Shown: positions 1 through 8,153 of the stretch, one piece after another
Position numbering within the stretch: position 1 is the stretch's first letter
Layout of the letters: every line of letters begins with the position of its first letter
Origin: Herpetosiphonaceae bacterium
Lineage (GTDB): Bacteria; Chloroflexota; Chloroflexia; Chloroflexales; Kallotenuaceae
Reading direction: 5' to 3'
Assembly: GCA_013821605.1 (NCBI GenBank)
Contig: JACDGP010000048.1
Span: 1 to 36,954, forward strand
Length of the DNA stretch: 36,954 nt
Translations under genes and position numbers: made by a program
Notes under the pieces: model-generated
What the model was told of the DNA's origin: nothing
Databases searched by the model: none
What the model saw: the letters and a program-made list of their open reading frames with translations, nothing else

Positions 1-70
1 ATATTGTACTGCACGCACTCGCTTAAGCGTCTATACTCCTGCAAGAATGTGCGGAAGCAGGATCTCACGC

Positions 71-2419
71 ATGGATGTTCAAGTCGATCAATGGCTGTTC
101 GGTTGGGACCCGCTACCTGGGATTGTGTCGGTCTGGGCCGGACGTGACGGGCGTGCGGTTGTGTGGCAGCGCGTGCAGGACCAGGTGGTTTGTACTCGGG
201 ACCGCTTTCGGCCCTGGATCATGGCGACGACCCTGGCCGATCTTGGGCACCTAGGCGCTGATCTCGTACCGGTAACAGCGGCAAGCCCGGATGTGGGCCT
301 GGTACAGTATCGAGAGTTGGACGGGCCTACGGATGGCTACCGCTATCTCTTGTCAGCGCGTCCCGGCTATGCGCTGGACCGTGCGATCTTGCAGGGTGCC
401 TCCCGGCGGCTAGGGCGGGTGGTCACACGGCTCCGTGCCCTTGACGACTACTACGGCGTTGGTCCAGTTGAGCAGTATCTGATGCAGACCGGCCGCGTCT
501 ACTTTCGCGGTCTCGAGTATGATGATCTCCACCGCTTGCAGTTTGACCTCGAAACGACCGCGCTCGATCCCCGTGAGGGGCGGATCTTCATGGTTGCGGT
601 GCGCGATAATCGGGGCCTAGCGACCATCCTGGAAGCACCGGAGCCGGAGGACGAGCCGCGCTTAATCAGCGATCTCTGCTCGCTCATACGCGAACGTGAT
701 CCCGACGTGATCGAGAATCATAATCTGCATGGCTTCGACCTGCCGTTTGTGGTGGAGCGAGCCCGTCGGTTGTGGGTGCCACTCTACCTGGCACGGGTGG
801 GTGGTCCGCCGGAGCTTGAGCAATATGCCGACTCGCGCGGCAAAGCTGCCAACGGCGAACGCCGCATGCGTTGGAGCATTCCTGGTCGTGAACTGATTGA
901 CACACTGGACGCGGTACGACGCTATGATTTCTCGGCGCGCGAACTCCCCAGCCATGGACTGAAGGCGGTGGCCCGCCATTTCGGCTTGGCGGCGACGGAT
1001 CGCGTCGAGTTGCCGGGTGCACAAATCTATGCGACCTACCGCTCCGATCCGGCGCGCGTCCGGCAGTATGCACTGCAGGACGTCGAGGAGGTTGATGGCT
1101 TGTCACGGCGACTGCTTGGCGCACCCTTTGCGCTGGCCGGCATGGCCCCCCGGCGCTATGAGCGGGTGGCTTCGGCCGGACCGGCGATGGGCATCTTGGA
1201 GCCGCTGCTTGTTCGAGCCTATCTGCGTGCGGGAGCAGCGCTCCCTTGTGAGAAACAACCGGTGCTGGCACCCCATGCCGGTGGTGCTACGCTGTTGTTT
1301 GCCACGGGCATCGCGCAACAAGTGGTCAAGGCTGACGTTGCCTCGCTGTATCCATCGTTGATGCGCTGCTACCAGATAGGCCCTGTCTGCGACCGGTTGG
1401 GCGTGCTGCTTGGTATCCTTGACCGGCTGATCGATCTGCGGCTGCTGCATAAAGCTGCAGCCCGAACGGCGGTGCCCGGTTCATTGATTGCCGGTCACCA
1501 TGATGGCATGCAGGCCGCCATGAAGATTTTGATCAATTCGGCCTACGGCTATATGGGCGCGCCACATCTGGCGCTTTTCGCCGATCAGCATGCTGCCGAT
1601 GAGGTGACCCGGCGCGGGCGTGAGTTGCTGCAAGGGGTCGTTAACGCGCTACGGGGGCGCGGCGTGGCCTTGATCGAGGCCGATACCGATGGCGTATATG
1701 TGGCAGTGCCCGAGCACTGGGCCGAACGCGAGGAGCGCGCGCTGGTCGCCGCTATCGCCACTGAACTGCCAGCGGGCATTCAGCTTGAGTACGAGGGTCG
1801 CTACCAAGCGATGTTTAGCCATGAGGTGAAAAATTACGCGCTTCTCACCTATGATGGCAAGTTGATCACGCGGGGGGTGGCCTTCCGCTCACGCGGTGCC
1901 GTGCCGTTCGCCGAGCGTTGGCTACAAACCGCCCTGCATGCCCTCTTGCACGGCGATGTGGTAGGCGTGCGAGCAGCCTTTCTCGCCACTATCGCAGCGG
2001 TACGGAGCGGGACCATGCCGCTGGCGGAGCTTGCCGAGCAGGTCGCCTTGACCAAAACACCCGAGGCCTATGCTGCGACGCGTGCACGGCGGCCCGAGCC
2101 GGTTTATGAAGCACTGCTGGCAGCCGGGCGCACGACGTGGCGGGCAGGCGAGCGCATCCGGATCTACCGTGACGCGGATCATCGCTGGTTCTCCCTCCCA
2201 ACGGGCGATGATGCCTCAGCTACCGCAGCTTACGATACCGACCATTACCTCCAGAACGTGCTCATGGGCTATGCCACGCGGTTGCGTAAGGCCTTCGCCC
2301 CGGATGACTTCGCGCAGATCGTGCAGATGGATGGCCAACTCGGACTGTTTGATCGCCCGATAGCACAGATCGAGCCACACTGGATTCGATGTGGCAACGT
2401 CGAATTGCCCATCCCCTAA
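71..2419 (+). CDS. Family B DNA polymerase with 3'-5' exonuclease
   Basis: Template-directed DNA polymerase of family B (Pol II/archaeal PolB type) with a proofreading domain, about 782 aa, close to E. coli Pol II in length. The exonuclease site is complete: Exo I FDLETTALDP near residue 160, Exo II NHNLHGFDLPF near 220 and Exo III YALQDVEEV near 335. Polymerase motifs follow in order: motif A DVASLYPSLM near 422, motif B KILINSAYGYMG near 485 and motif C EADTDGVYV near 538, with both catalytic Asp present. ATG at 71 is chosen because an AGGA-like site lies about 9 nt upstream; an in-frame ATG at 47 would add 8 residues but has no ribosome site. A TATACT hexamer at 32-37 could be a -10 box, with no good -35. 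A role in repair or translesion synthesis is inferred from Pol II, not shown by neighbours. Confidence 0.93.
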   Translation: MDVQVDQWLFGWDPLPGIVSVWAGRDGRAVVWQRVQDQVVCTRDRFRPWIMATTLADLGHLGADLVPVTAASPDVGLVQYRELDGPTDGYRYLLSARPGYALDRAILQGASRRLGRVVTRLRALDDYYGVGPVEQYLMQTGRVYFRGLEYDDLHRLQFDLETTALDPREGRIFMVAVRDNRGLATILEAPEPEDEPRLISDLCSLIRERDPDVIENHNLHGFDLPFVVERARRLWVPLYLARVGGPPELEQYADSRGKAANGERRMRWSIPGRELIDTLDAVRRYDFSARELPSHGLKAVARHFGLAATDRVELPGAQIYATYRSDPARVRQYALQDVEEVDGLSRRLLGAPFALAGMAPRRYERVASAGPAMGILEPLLVRAYLRAGAALPCEKQPVLAPHAGGATLLFATGIAQQVVKADVASLYPSLMRCYQIGPVCDRLGVLLGILDRLIDLRLLHKAAARTAVPGSLIAGHHDGMQAAMKILINSAYGYMGAPHLALFADQHAADEVTRRGRELLQGVVNALRGRGVALIEADTDGVYVAVPEHWAEREERALVAAIATELPAGIQLEYEGRYQAMFSHEVKNYALLTYDGKLITRGVAFRSRGAVPFAERWLQTALHALLHGDVVGVRAAFLATIAAVRSGTMPLAELAEQVALTKTPEAYAATRARRPEPVYEALLAAGRTTWRAGERIRIYRDADHRWFSLPTGDDASATAAYDTDHYLQNVLMGYATRLRKAFAPDDFAQIVQMDGQLGLFDRPIAQIEPHWIRCGNVELPIP

Positions 2420-2632
2420 TTACGCCACCCCGCCGATCATCATGGCCCCCCGGTTTGCTATCGGTTTCGTTCATCGGAGACCGCGCCCGCCCGTAGCCGA
2501 CGACCGGCTGCGGATGGTCTTTTCCCAACCAGAACCGCGTTATCGCATTCTACCGGCAGCATGTGCTCCCACGCTGGCGAGCGCGACAGGCTGCAGGCAA
2601 TGGATGAACATAGTGCAGTGAACAGGTGAAGT

Positions 2633-2678
2633 AGGGGACCTAAGCATGAGCTTGTTCCAGCGCTTGCTTAGGTCCCCT
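2633..2678. terminator. Perfect 14-bp inverted repeat, terminator-like
   Basis: Arms 2633-2646 (AGGGGACCTAAGCA) and 2665-2678 are exact reverse complements around an 18-nt loop. The right arm contains the stop codon of the small minus-strand gene and the hairpin also lies downstream of the polymerase gene, so it may end transcription from both sides. Neither side has a clear T-run, so it is not a classical intrinsic terminator. Confidence 0.5.
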
Positions 2679-2880
2679 CAATCTCTGGGTTGTCGTCAAT
2701 CTTTTCTAGCGTAGCTTCGACATTCTTGAGCGGCTCGCGTCCCGTGCGCTGCCTGGTTTCTGGGTCCTCACCGGCTGACTTAGGCTCTGCGGAGTAGCGC
2801 GGGCCTTCCCCAGCGCTTTTAGTCTGGTCGCGCGGTGGCAACTGCTGCGCTTGGTGTAGTACTTCCTCATCACCCGTCAT
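2668..2880 (-). CDS. Small hydrophilic protein of unknown function
   Basis: A 70-residue, strongly charged protein rich in Glu, Pro, Gln, Lys and Arg, with no membrane segment and no recognised domain; it looks disordered. An imperfect internal duplication is visible (TKSAGEGPRYSAEPKSAGED). The start is supported by GAGGA about 7 nt before the ATG. It is transcribed away from the response regulator gene, and its stop codon sits inside a perfect hairpin. I do not recognise the family. Composition and ribosome site favour a real gene over a chance frame. Confidence 0.55.
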   Translation of the reverse strand: MTGDEEVLHQAQQLPPRDQTKSAGEGPRYSAEPKSAGEDPETRQRTGREPLKNVEATLEKIDDNPEIEGT

Positions 2881-2965
2881 GTGTCATCCTCATGCGAAAG
2901 CGTTCGTACGGGAGATATCGTACCAGGTATCCTTCGTGTACGCAGGTGTGGTTCGGGGGCACGCT

Positions 2966-2992
2966 GGTATACTGTAGCCACAGGAGGAGCGG
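2966..2992 (+). promoter_or_regulatory. Extended -10 promoter and strong RBS
   Basis: TGGTATACT, an extended -10 (TGn-TATACT) with the hexamer at 2968-2973, is followed by AGGAGGAGCGG directly before the ATG at 2993. No convincing -35 is seen, which fits an extended -10 promoter. It should drive the response regulator/kinase pair. Confidence 0.5.
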
Positions 2993-3670
2993 ATGGCAAC
3001 GGTACTTGTAGTCGATGATGATCCCCATATTCGGAGTGTCTTGAGCCGCGGACTGCGTTTCGAGGGCTACGACGTTGAGCTGGCCATTGACGGGCCACAT
3101 GCCCTCCAGCTGGCTCGTAGCAACCCACCAGATATTGTCGTGCTCGATGTTATGTTGCCCGCCTTAGATGGGCTAGAGGTGTGTCGTCGCCTGCGGCGGG
3201 GTCTGGAAGTACCGATTTTGATGTTGACCGCCCGAGACGCGGTCCCTGATCGGATCGCCGGTCTTGACAGTGGGGCTGACGATTATTTGGTCAAGCCGTT
3301 CGACTTCGATGAACTCCTGGCTCGGATACGTGCACTCCTACGTCGCGCGCAGCCACAACGCGAGCGTGTGTTGAGCTTTGCGGATCTGCGGCTCGACACC
3401 GGTGCGCGCGAGGCGTACCGGAGCACGCGACGCATCGATCTCACGACCCGAGAGTACGAGCTATTGTTGCTGTTCATGCGCCACCCACGTCAAGTATTGA
3501 CGCGCGAGCTGATTTTGGACCGCTTATGGAGCGATGCGGATGTCGACAGCAATGCGATCGAAGTTCATATTGCGCGGCTTCGTGATAAACTCGAAGGCAG
3601 CGGTCACGAGCCCCGGCTGATCCAAACGATACGTGGTGCCGGTTACGCACTCCGCGAAAGCGACGAATAA
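2993..3670 (+). CDS. OmpR/PhoB-family response regulator
   Basis: A 225-aa two-component transcription regulator. The receiver domain (about 1-115) has the acidic pocket VVDDDP, phospho-acceptor Asp52 in VVLDVMLP, the switch Thr79 and Lys101 in YLVKPFD. A winged-helix DNA-binding domain follows (about 130-220), with [16 protein letters not shown] and a C-terminal [11 protein letters not shown] typical of OmpR regulators. The start has an excellent AGGAGG. The histidine kinase gene begins about 8 nt after this stop, or overlaps it if an upstream GTG is used, so the two form a cognate pair. The signal sensed is not evident from the sequence. Confidence 0.95.
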   Translation: MATVLVVDDDPHIRSVLSRGLRFEGYDVELAIDGPHALQLARSNPPDIVVLDVMLPALDGLEVCRRLRRGLEVPILMLTARDAVPDRIAGLDSGADDYLVKPFDFDELLARIRALLRRAQPQRERVLSFADLRLDTGAREAYRSTRRIDLTTREYELLLLFMRHPRQVLTRELILDRLWSDADVDSNAIEVHIARLRDKLEGSGHEPRLIQTIRGAGYALRESDE

Positions 3671-3677
3671 CAACGGC

Positions 3678-5054
3678 GTGTCACTAGGGCTGCGACTGAC
3701 CTTGCTGACCACGCTGCTCACCGGCGCGACGCTGGTTCTATTCGCCATCACCTTTTACCAGGTCTTGCAAGCCACCCTCCGACGTCAAATCGACACCCAG
3801 CTCGAAACACGCGCACTCCTTTTTACACGTGCTCTAACGCCTACCACAAGTGTGGCAGGCGCTCAAGCACTCTCATTACCGGTACCATTAGAGGAGTTCG
3901 CGGTCCCTGGCATCTATGCCGAAGTCGTAGCCTCCGATGGAACAGTGCATGCTGCTTCACCGAACCTGCCTGGTGGCCGTTTGCCATTAGCAGCCACGGT
4001 TCTCGCTGACGCACATGCGGGTAAGGGTATCCGTGGAACGGCTATGGTAAGTAACACCGAGCAACTGCGCTTCCTGGCACAGCCTTTACGGGGCCAACCA
4101 GATCGCGTGCTGGTCGTCGCCGAGTCACTCCAACCATTGTTGCGGACGCTCCAGGGGATACGCGTGGTGCTGCTGGCGGGTGTTGGCATGAGCCTGCTAC
4201 TGGCAGGTGGTGGTGCAACACTGCTGACAGCCCGGGCGCTCGCGCCAATTCGCCAGCTGACACAAACAGCCAGCCAAGTGGCGCTCACCGGACGGTACGA
4301 CACCCGTGTACCGCTGCCCCATCGCCAGGACGAAATTGGACAGTTGGCTACGACGATTAATACGTTGATCACCACCGTCGAGCAGACCTTGATTCAGCAA
4401 CGGCAGTTCTTGGCTGATACCTCACACGAACTACGCTCGCCGCTGACCGTCGTACTCGGGAATCTCCATTTATTGCAACGCAACCTGGATCCTCACGAGC
4501 GCGACCTCTCGGTCCAGGAAGCCACGGCTGAAGCTCAACGTATGCGGCGGCTGGTCAATGACCTGTTGCTACTGGCGCAAGCCGACGCTCATCAGGTGAT
4601 TGCGCAGGCACCAGTACGCCTTGATCACGTCGTGCAAGAAACTGCTGCTACCATCGCGCGTCAGACGCAGGATCATACGATCTCGCTCGATATTGGAGCG
4701 CCGGTGAGGATCATTGGGGATGCGGAACGGCTGACCCAGCTGATGCGTAATTTGCTAGAGAACGCCATCCAGCACACACCACCCGGCACAGCGGTGATGG
4801 TGCAACTCCAGCAACGTGATGGCTGGGCCGTCGTGACGGTCGCAGATAACGGCCCAGGTATTCCGGCGGATCATCTATCCCACATCTGGGAACGTTTTTA
4901 CCGGTTAGATAAGACGCGCACGCGTGCGAGTGGCAACAGTGGCCTCGGACTGGCCATCGTCAAATATATTGCCGAGGCCCATGCTGGCAGCGTTGATGTT
5001 TACAGTAGCATTGATGCGGGCACAACGTTTGCGGTTCAGCTCCCGCTGGGCTAA
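3678..5054 (+). CDS. Membrane sensor histidine kinase
   Basis: Sensor kinase partner of the adjacent regulator, about 458 aa. An N-terminal membrane helix (LTLLTTLLTGATLVLFAITF), an extracytoplasmic domain of roughly 120 residues and a second helix (VVLLAGVGMSLLLAGGG) are followed by a HAMP linker (LAPIRQLT ... DEIGQLATTINTLI). HisKA carries the phospho-His in DTSHELRSPLTVVLGN near residue 250. The ATPase has an N box (NLLENAIQHTPP), G1 (DNGPGIPADH) and G2 (SGLGLAIVKYI). GTG at 3678 is preferred as the first start after the regulator stop; GTG at 3633 or 3636 would overlap the regulator, and none has a strong ribosome site. The stop overlaps by 4 nt the stop of the convergent TerC gene. Confidence 0.92.
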   Translation: MSLGLRLTLLTTLLTGATLVLFAITFYQVLQATLRRQIDTQLETRALLFTRALTPTTSVAGAQALSLPVPLEEFAVPGIYAEVVASDGTVHAASPNLPGGRLPLAATVLADAHAGKGIRGTAMVSNTEQLRFLAQPLRGQPDRVLVVAESLQPLLRTLQGIRVVLLAGVGMSLLLAGGGATLLTARALAPIRQLTQTASQVALTGRYDTRVPLPHRQDEIGQLATTINTLITTVEQTLIQQRQFLADTSHELRSPLTVVLGNLHLLQRNLDPHERDLSVQEATAEAQRMRRLVNDLLLLAQADAHQVIAQAPVRLDHVVQETAATIARQTQDHTISLDIGAPVRIIGDAERLTQLMRNLLENAIQHTPPGTAVMVQLQQRDGWAVVTVADNGPGIPADHLSHIWERFYRLDKTRTRASGNSGLGLAIVKYIAEAHAGSVDVYSSIDAGTTFAVQLPLG

Positions 5055-5824
5055 TGATCATGCTGCAGGGGCGCACCACGCACCTCGCGCTGCAGCGGGA
5101 TCTGAGGCGTAGCGGAAGCATCTTGCTGTTTCCGCAGGCGTAAGTTGAGCATTTCAACAGCTACTGAAAAGGCCATGGCAAAGTAAATGTAACCTTTAGG
5201 AATGTGCACCTCGAAGCCTTCGGCAATCAACGAGAAGCCGATCAGCAGCAAAAAGCTTAAGGCCAACATTTTCACGGTTGGATAGCGTTCAACAAAGGCG
5301 CCGATCGTTCCAGCAAAAAACAGCATACAGATGACGGCAACGACGACCGCCGTCACCATGATGCCAAGCTGGCTGACCATGCCGACAGCAGTGATCACCG
5401 AATCAAGCGAAAAAACAATATCAAGTAACACGATTTGCACAATGATGCTGGTGAAGGATACCCCGCTCCCTACCCGTGTTGGCTCTGGAGCCCCTTCCAA
5501 CTTCTGATGAATCTCATGGGCGCTCTTGCCCAAAAGAAACAGTCCACCGATGATCAAAATCAAATCTCGTCCCGAGAGCTCTTGTCCCGCGATCACGAGC
5601 AAGGGTGCTGTCAGACGTGTGAGCCAGGCTAGCGAGAAGAGCAATGCGATCCGCGTGAACATCGCTAACCCTAAGCCCAACGAGCGTGCCCGTGCTTGCA
5701 GGGCTGCCGGCAGCTTAGCGACCATGATCGAGATAAAGATCACATTGTCAATACCCAACACAATTTCGAGTGACACTAATGTGACGAGTGCGATCCACCC
5801 CGCAGGGCTCGTTATCCAATCCAC
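5051..5824 (-). CDS. TerC/YkoY-family integral membrane protein
   Basis: About 257 aa with seven or so hydrophobic helices. Two conserved acidic membrane motifs mark the TerC family: LEIVLGIDNVIFISI in the first helix and DIVFSLDSVITAVGM midway. The family includes tellurite-resistance TerC and manganese exporters such as Alx/YkoY, so metal ion export is the likely role. The GTG at 5824 is chosen because AAGGA lies about 8 nt upstream and the first helix begins just after; the longer frame to 5923 only adds a hydrophilic leader that overlaps the upstream gene. The start lies inside the end of the receiver gene (13-nt overlap), so the two are probably translated together. Confidence 0.88.
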   Translation of the reverse strand: MDWITSPAGWIALVTLVSLEIVLGIDNVIFISIMVAKLPAALQARARSLGLGLAMFTRIALLFSLAWLTRLTAPLLVIAGQELSGRDLILIIGGLFLLGKSAHEIHQKLEGAPEPTRVGSGVSFTSIIVQIVLLDIVFSLDSVITAVGMVSQLGIMVTAVVVAVICMLFFAGTIGAFVERYPTVKMLALSFLLLIGFSLIAEGFEVHIPKGYIYFAMAFSVAVEMLNLRLRKQQDASATPQIPLQREVRGAPLQHDH

Positions 5825-6297
5825 CTTTGCATTCCTTCTTGTTTGTTCAATGCTCCCATCGCTCCTGACACTGATCCGACCAACGTTTGCCGCTCCGTTC
5901 GCAATTGTGCCTTGCGTAAGCACGCTTCGACGAGCAGCCTGAGTTCAACGAGCTTGAACGGCTTCGCGAGCACTGAGCAGCGCAAGGCATGCAAGACACT
6001 TGCCTCGGCTTGGAGCCATAGATCATCAACGGAGCAAACAATCAGTGGCATATGCCTTAGCATTGGCGTAGTACCCAGACGCGTTAACACAGCTAAACCC
6101 TCTTGGGGGTGAGGCAGCCACAGATCCATCACGACGAGATCAGGTTGTACCTGTTCAATGAAGTCATAGGGTGCTTCCCCGGCTATCCACAGGCGCACAT
6201 CATGCCCAGCATCGCTCAAGCAATCGCCAAGCAGCATCGACAGCAGCGGATCATGCTCAAGGATTGCAATGATATACTGCGATGTTCCGGTACGCAT
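5812..6297 (-). CDS. Receiver-only response regulator
   Basis: A 161-aa single receiver domain without an output domain. Phospho-acceptor Asp58 lies in LVVMDLWLP and the conserved Lys112 in LAKPF. The usual acidic pair is reduced to EHD near residue 15, and Ser89 sits where Thr/Ser is expected. The last 30 residues are a hydrophilic tail. The stop overlaps the start of the TerC gene, suggesting an operon. AAGGACGAG stands upstream of the ATG, and TGCTATAGT about 45 nt upstream resembles an extended -10. It could work by protein contact or as a phospho-sink; no kinase is adjacent on this strand, but the convergent kinase is close. Confidence 0.85.
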   Translation of the reverse strand: MRTGTSQYIIAILEHDPLLSMLLGDCLSDAGHDVRLWIAGEAPYDFIEQVQPDLVVMDLWLPHPQEGLAVLTRLGTTPMLRHMPLIVCSVDDLWLQAEASVLHALRCSVLAKPFKLVELRLLVEACLRKAQLRTERQTLVGSVSGAMGALNKQEGMQRWIG

Positions 6298-6507
6298 CGT
6301 TTGCTCGTCCTTCTGACTAGCCCACCTAGCGGTGCTTCAGACTATAGCAAGCAATGCTGTCGCGAGGATTAAGCTGGATTGAAGGTTGGCTGAAGTTTCA
6401 GTGGATGCGCAATCCTTGGCAAGGTCCTTGCAAGTAGATGGGCAGACCAACAACATGGTTATCCTCACTTCCTACCACAACATATACATACCCAAGGAGC
6501 AGTAGCC

Positions 6508-7800
6508 ATGTCTCTCATAACCCATCGCTTACCCGGGCTCGTGCTGACCGACCATGAGTTTCGTGTTCCGCTGGATTACACTCAACCTGAGGGTGAACAG
6601 CTAATGGTTTTTGCGCGCGAGGTAGTTGCTCCGAGCCAGGAGCAGCGCGATCTACCGTGGCTAGTTTTCTTCCAGGGTGGTCCCGGTGGTAAATCTCCCC
6701 GCCCTGATAGCCGGAACGGTTGGCTTAAGCGAGCAACCGAGGAGTATCGGGTGTTACTGCTCGATCAGCGTGGTACCGGTCGAAGCACGCCCGTCAATGA
6801 GCAGACGCTGTCAAGGCGCGGCACTGCAGAGGCACAGGCTGAGTATCTGATGCACTTCCGTGCCGATGCGATTATACGTGACGCTGAACATATTCGCGGC
6901 CTGCTCCTTGGACCGGAAGGACGCTGGAGTGTGCTCGGGCAAAGCTACGGCGGTTTTTGTGTGGTGACCTACCTCTCGTTCGCGCCGGAAGGCTTGCGTG
7001 AAGCTTTTATCACCGGTGGACTGCCGCCACTTGCTCACACCGCCGATGAGATCTACCACATGACCTACCGGCGTGTTCTTACGCAAAACCTGCTCTACTT
7101 TGCGCGCTATCCCGACGACCAGACCCGTGCCCAGGCCATCGTAGCCTATCTACGTGCCAACGACGTCCGGCTGCCCAACGACGAACAGTTAACACCCCAC
7201 CGCTTTCAAACGCTCGGTATGGGCTTCGGTATGAGCGATGGCTTTGAGGAACTCCATTATCTGCTGGAGGAGGCGTTCGTAGAGGGCGCTAGCGGCCCTG
7301 AGCTGAGCCAAAGTTTTCTGTATAGCGTCATGTCGATGGTGACGTTTGCCGGTCGTCCGCTCTATGCAGTCCTGCATGAACCGATCTACTCCCAGGGCGT
7401 CGGCCCACATTGGGCTGCCGAGCGCGTGCGCACGGCATACGGGGAGTTTGTCCTGGAGCCGGGCAAGCCCGTGTATTTCACCGGCGAGATGATCTACCCC
7501 TGGATGTTTGCCGAGGACAGTACACTGCGCCCGTTGGCTGCGGCTGCCGAGCTTCTGGCGCAGCATGATAGCTGGTCACGCCTGTATGACGCAGAATGCT
7601 TACAGCACAACACCGTGCCCTGTGCTGCGGCCATCTACTACGACGATATGTATGTCGAGCGTGTAGTCTCAGAGGAGACGGCGCGCACCATCGCCGGCTG
7701 CCGGGTCTGGGTCACCAACGAGTTCCAGCACAACGGCCTGCGTGCCGATGGTGAACTAATCCTCGGCCGCCTGATCGCGATGGTGCGTGGCGAACGTTAA
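6508..7800 (+). CDS. Alpha/beta-hydrolase, proline iminopeptidase-like (S33)
   Basis: A 430-aa cytoplasmic hydrolase of the alpha/beta fold, resembling prolyl aminopeptidases of family S33, which remove N-terminal proline or similar residues from peptides. The oxyanion-hole motif FFQGGPGG is near residue 57, LLLDQRGTGRST near 85 is the typical strand before the cap, and the nucleophile Ser146 lies in LGQSYGGF. The likely catalytic His is in the C-terminal NEFQHNGL. Length is typical of the long S33 group. AAGGAG lies upstream of the ATG. It appears monocistronic and is convergent with the DUF2277 gene. The exact substrate cannot be told from sequence. Confidence 0.88.
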   Translation: MSLITHRLPGLVLTDHEFRVPLDYTQPEGEQLMVFAREVVAPSQEQRDLPWLVFFQGGPGGKSPRPDSRNGWLKRATEEYRVLLLDQRGTGRSTPVNEQTLSRRGTAEAQAEYLMHFRADAIIRDAEHIRGLLLGPEGRWSVLGQSYGGFCVVTYLSFAPEGLREAFITGGLPPLAHTADEIYHMTYRRVLTQNLLYFARYPDDQTRAQAIVAYLRANDVRLPNDEQLTPHRFQTLGMGFGMSDGFEELHYLLEEAFVEGASGPELSQSFLYSVMSMVTFAGRPLYAVLHEPIYSQGVGPHWAAERVRTAYGEFVLEPGKPVYFTGEMIYPWMFAEDSTLRPLAAAAELLAQHDSWSRLYDAECLQHNTVPCAAAIYYDDMYVERVVSEETARTIAGCRVWVTNEFQHNGLRADGELILGRLIAMVRGER

Positions 7801-7802
7801 GG

Positions 7803-7845
7803 CAAGCACTGCTTATTTAGAAAACCTTTGAGCAGAGCGTGCTTG
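7803..7845. terminator. Possible terminator between convergent genes
   Basis: CAAGCAC (7803-7809) pairs with GTGCTTG (7839-7845), with an additional inner TGCT/AGCA pairing and a bulge. It starts right after the peptidase stop and overlaps the end of the convergent DUF2277 gene. No T-run follows, so support is weak. Confidence 0.3.
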
Positions 7846-8082
7846 GGCCTTGGCAGCTTCTTCGATACGATTCTTGGGTGGTGCGTTCGTCTCAAGCTCG
7901 TTGAGTAGCTTACGGGAGGCGACGGCTATCTCGTCAACGGCGACCAGGAATGCCGCTTCGTTGGCTTTGGATGGCGTGTTGAAGCCGCTTACTTTGCGCA
8001 CGAATTGTAATGCGGCGGCATGAATCTCGTCCCCGGTCACTGGCGGTTCGAAGTTGAAGAGTGGCTTGATGTTTCGACACAT
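7813..8082 (-). CDS. DUF2277 family protein
   Basis: An 89-aa protein with the hallmark N terminus MCRNIKPLFNFEPPVT of DUF2277, followed by a helical stretch (DEIHAAALQFVRKVSGF) and NEAAFLVAVDEIA, close to the usual full length of this family. Function is unknown; the conserved N-terminal Cys is a family trait. AGAGGAAAC is an adequate ribosome site. It follows the L,D-transpeptidase gene on the same strand by about 70 nt, with a GC-rich hairpin between them, so joint transcription is uncertain. Confidence 0.88.
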   Translation of the reverse strand: MCRNIKPLFNFEPPVTGDEIHAAALQFVRKVSGFNTPSKANEAAFLVAVDEIAVASRKLLNELETNAPPKNRIEEAAKAQARSAQRFSK

Positions 8083-8103
8083 GCGCGTTTCCTCTTAAAC
8101 TGG

Positions 8104-8131
8104 AGGAGCGCGCCGGCTGGGGCACGCTCCT
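8104..8131 (-). terminator. GC-rich hairpin between two minus-strand genes
   Basis: AGGAGCG (8104-8110) is complementary to CGCTCCT (8125-8131) across a 14-nt GC-rich loop. It lies after the transpeptidase stop and ahead of the DUF2277 start, so it could end or attenuate transcription. There is no T-run. Confidence 0.3.
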
Positions 8132-8153
8132 GTGGAATGATAGCCCTATATCA

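Noticed and set aside
1-46. TTGTAC ... TATACT as a full promoter for the polymerase
   Set aside because: The 22-bp spacer is too long; only the -10 is plausible.
684-1271. A 195-codon minus-strand frame inside the polymerase gene
   Set aside because: Pro/Arg/His-rich translation with no domain; it is the antisense of a gene with complete polymerase motifs.
2420-2632. Short frames after the polymerase gene, one reading FYRQHVLPRWRARQ
   Set aside because: Too short, interrupted by stops and without a start or ribosome site; nothing recognisable is seen in this gap.
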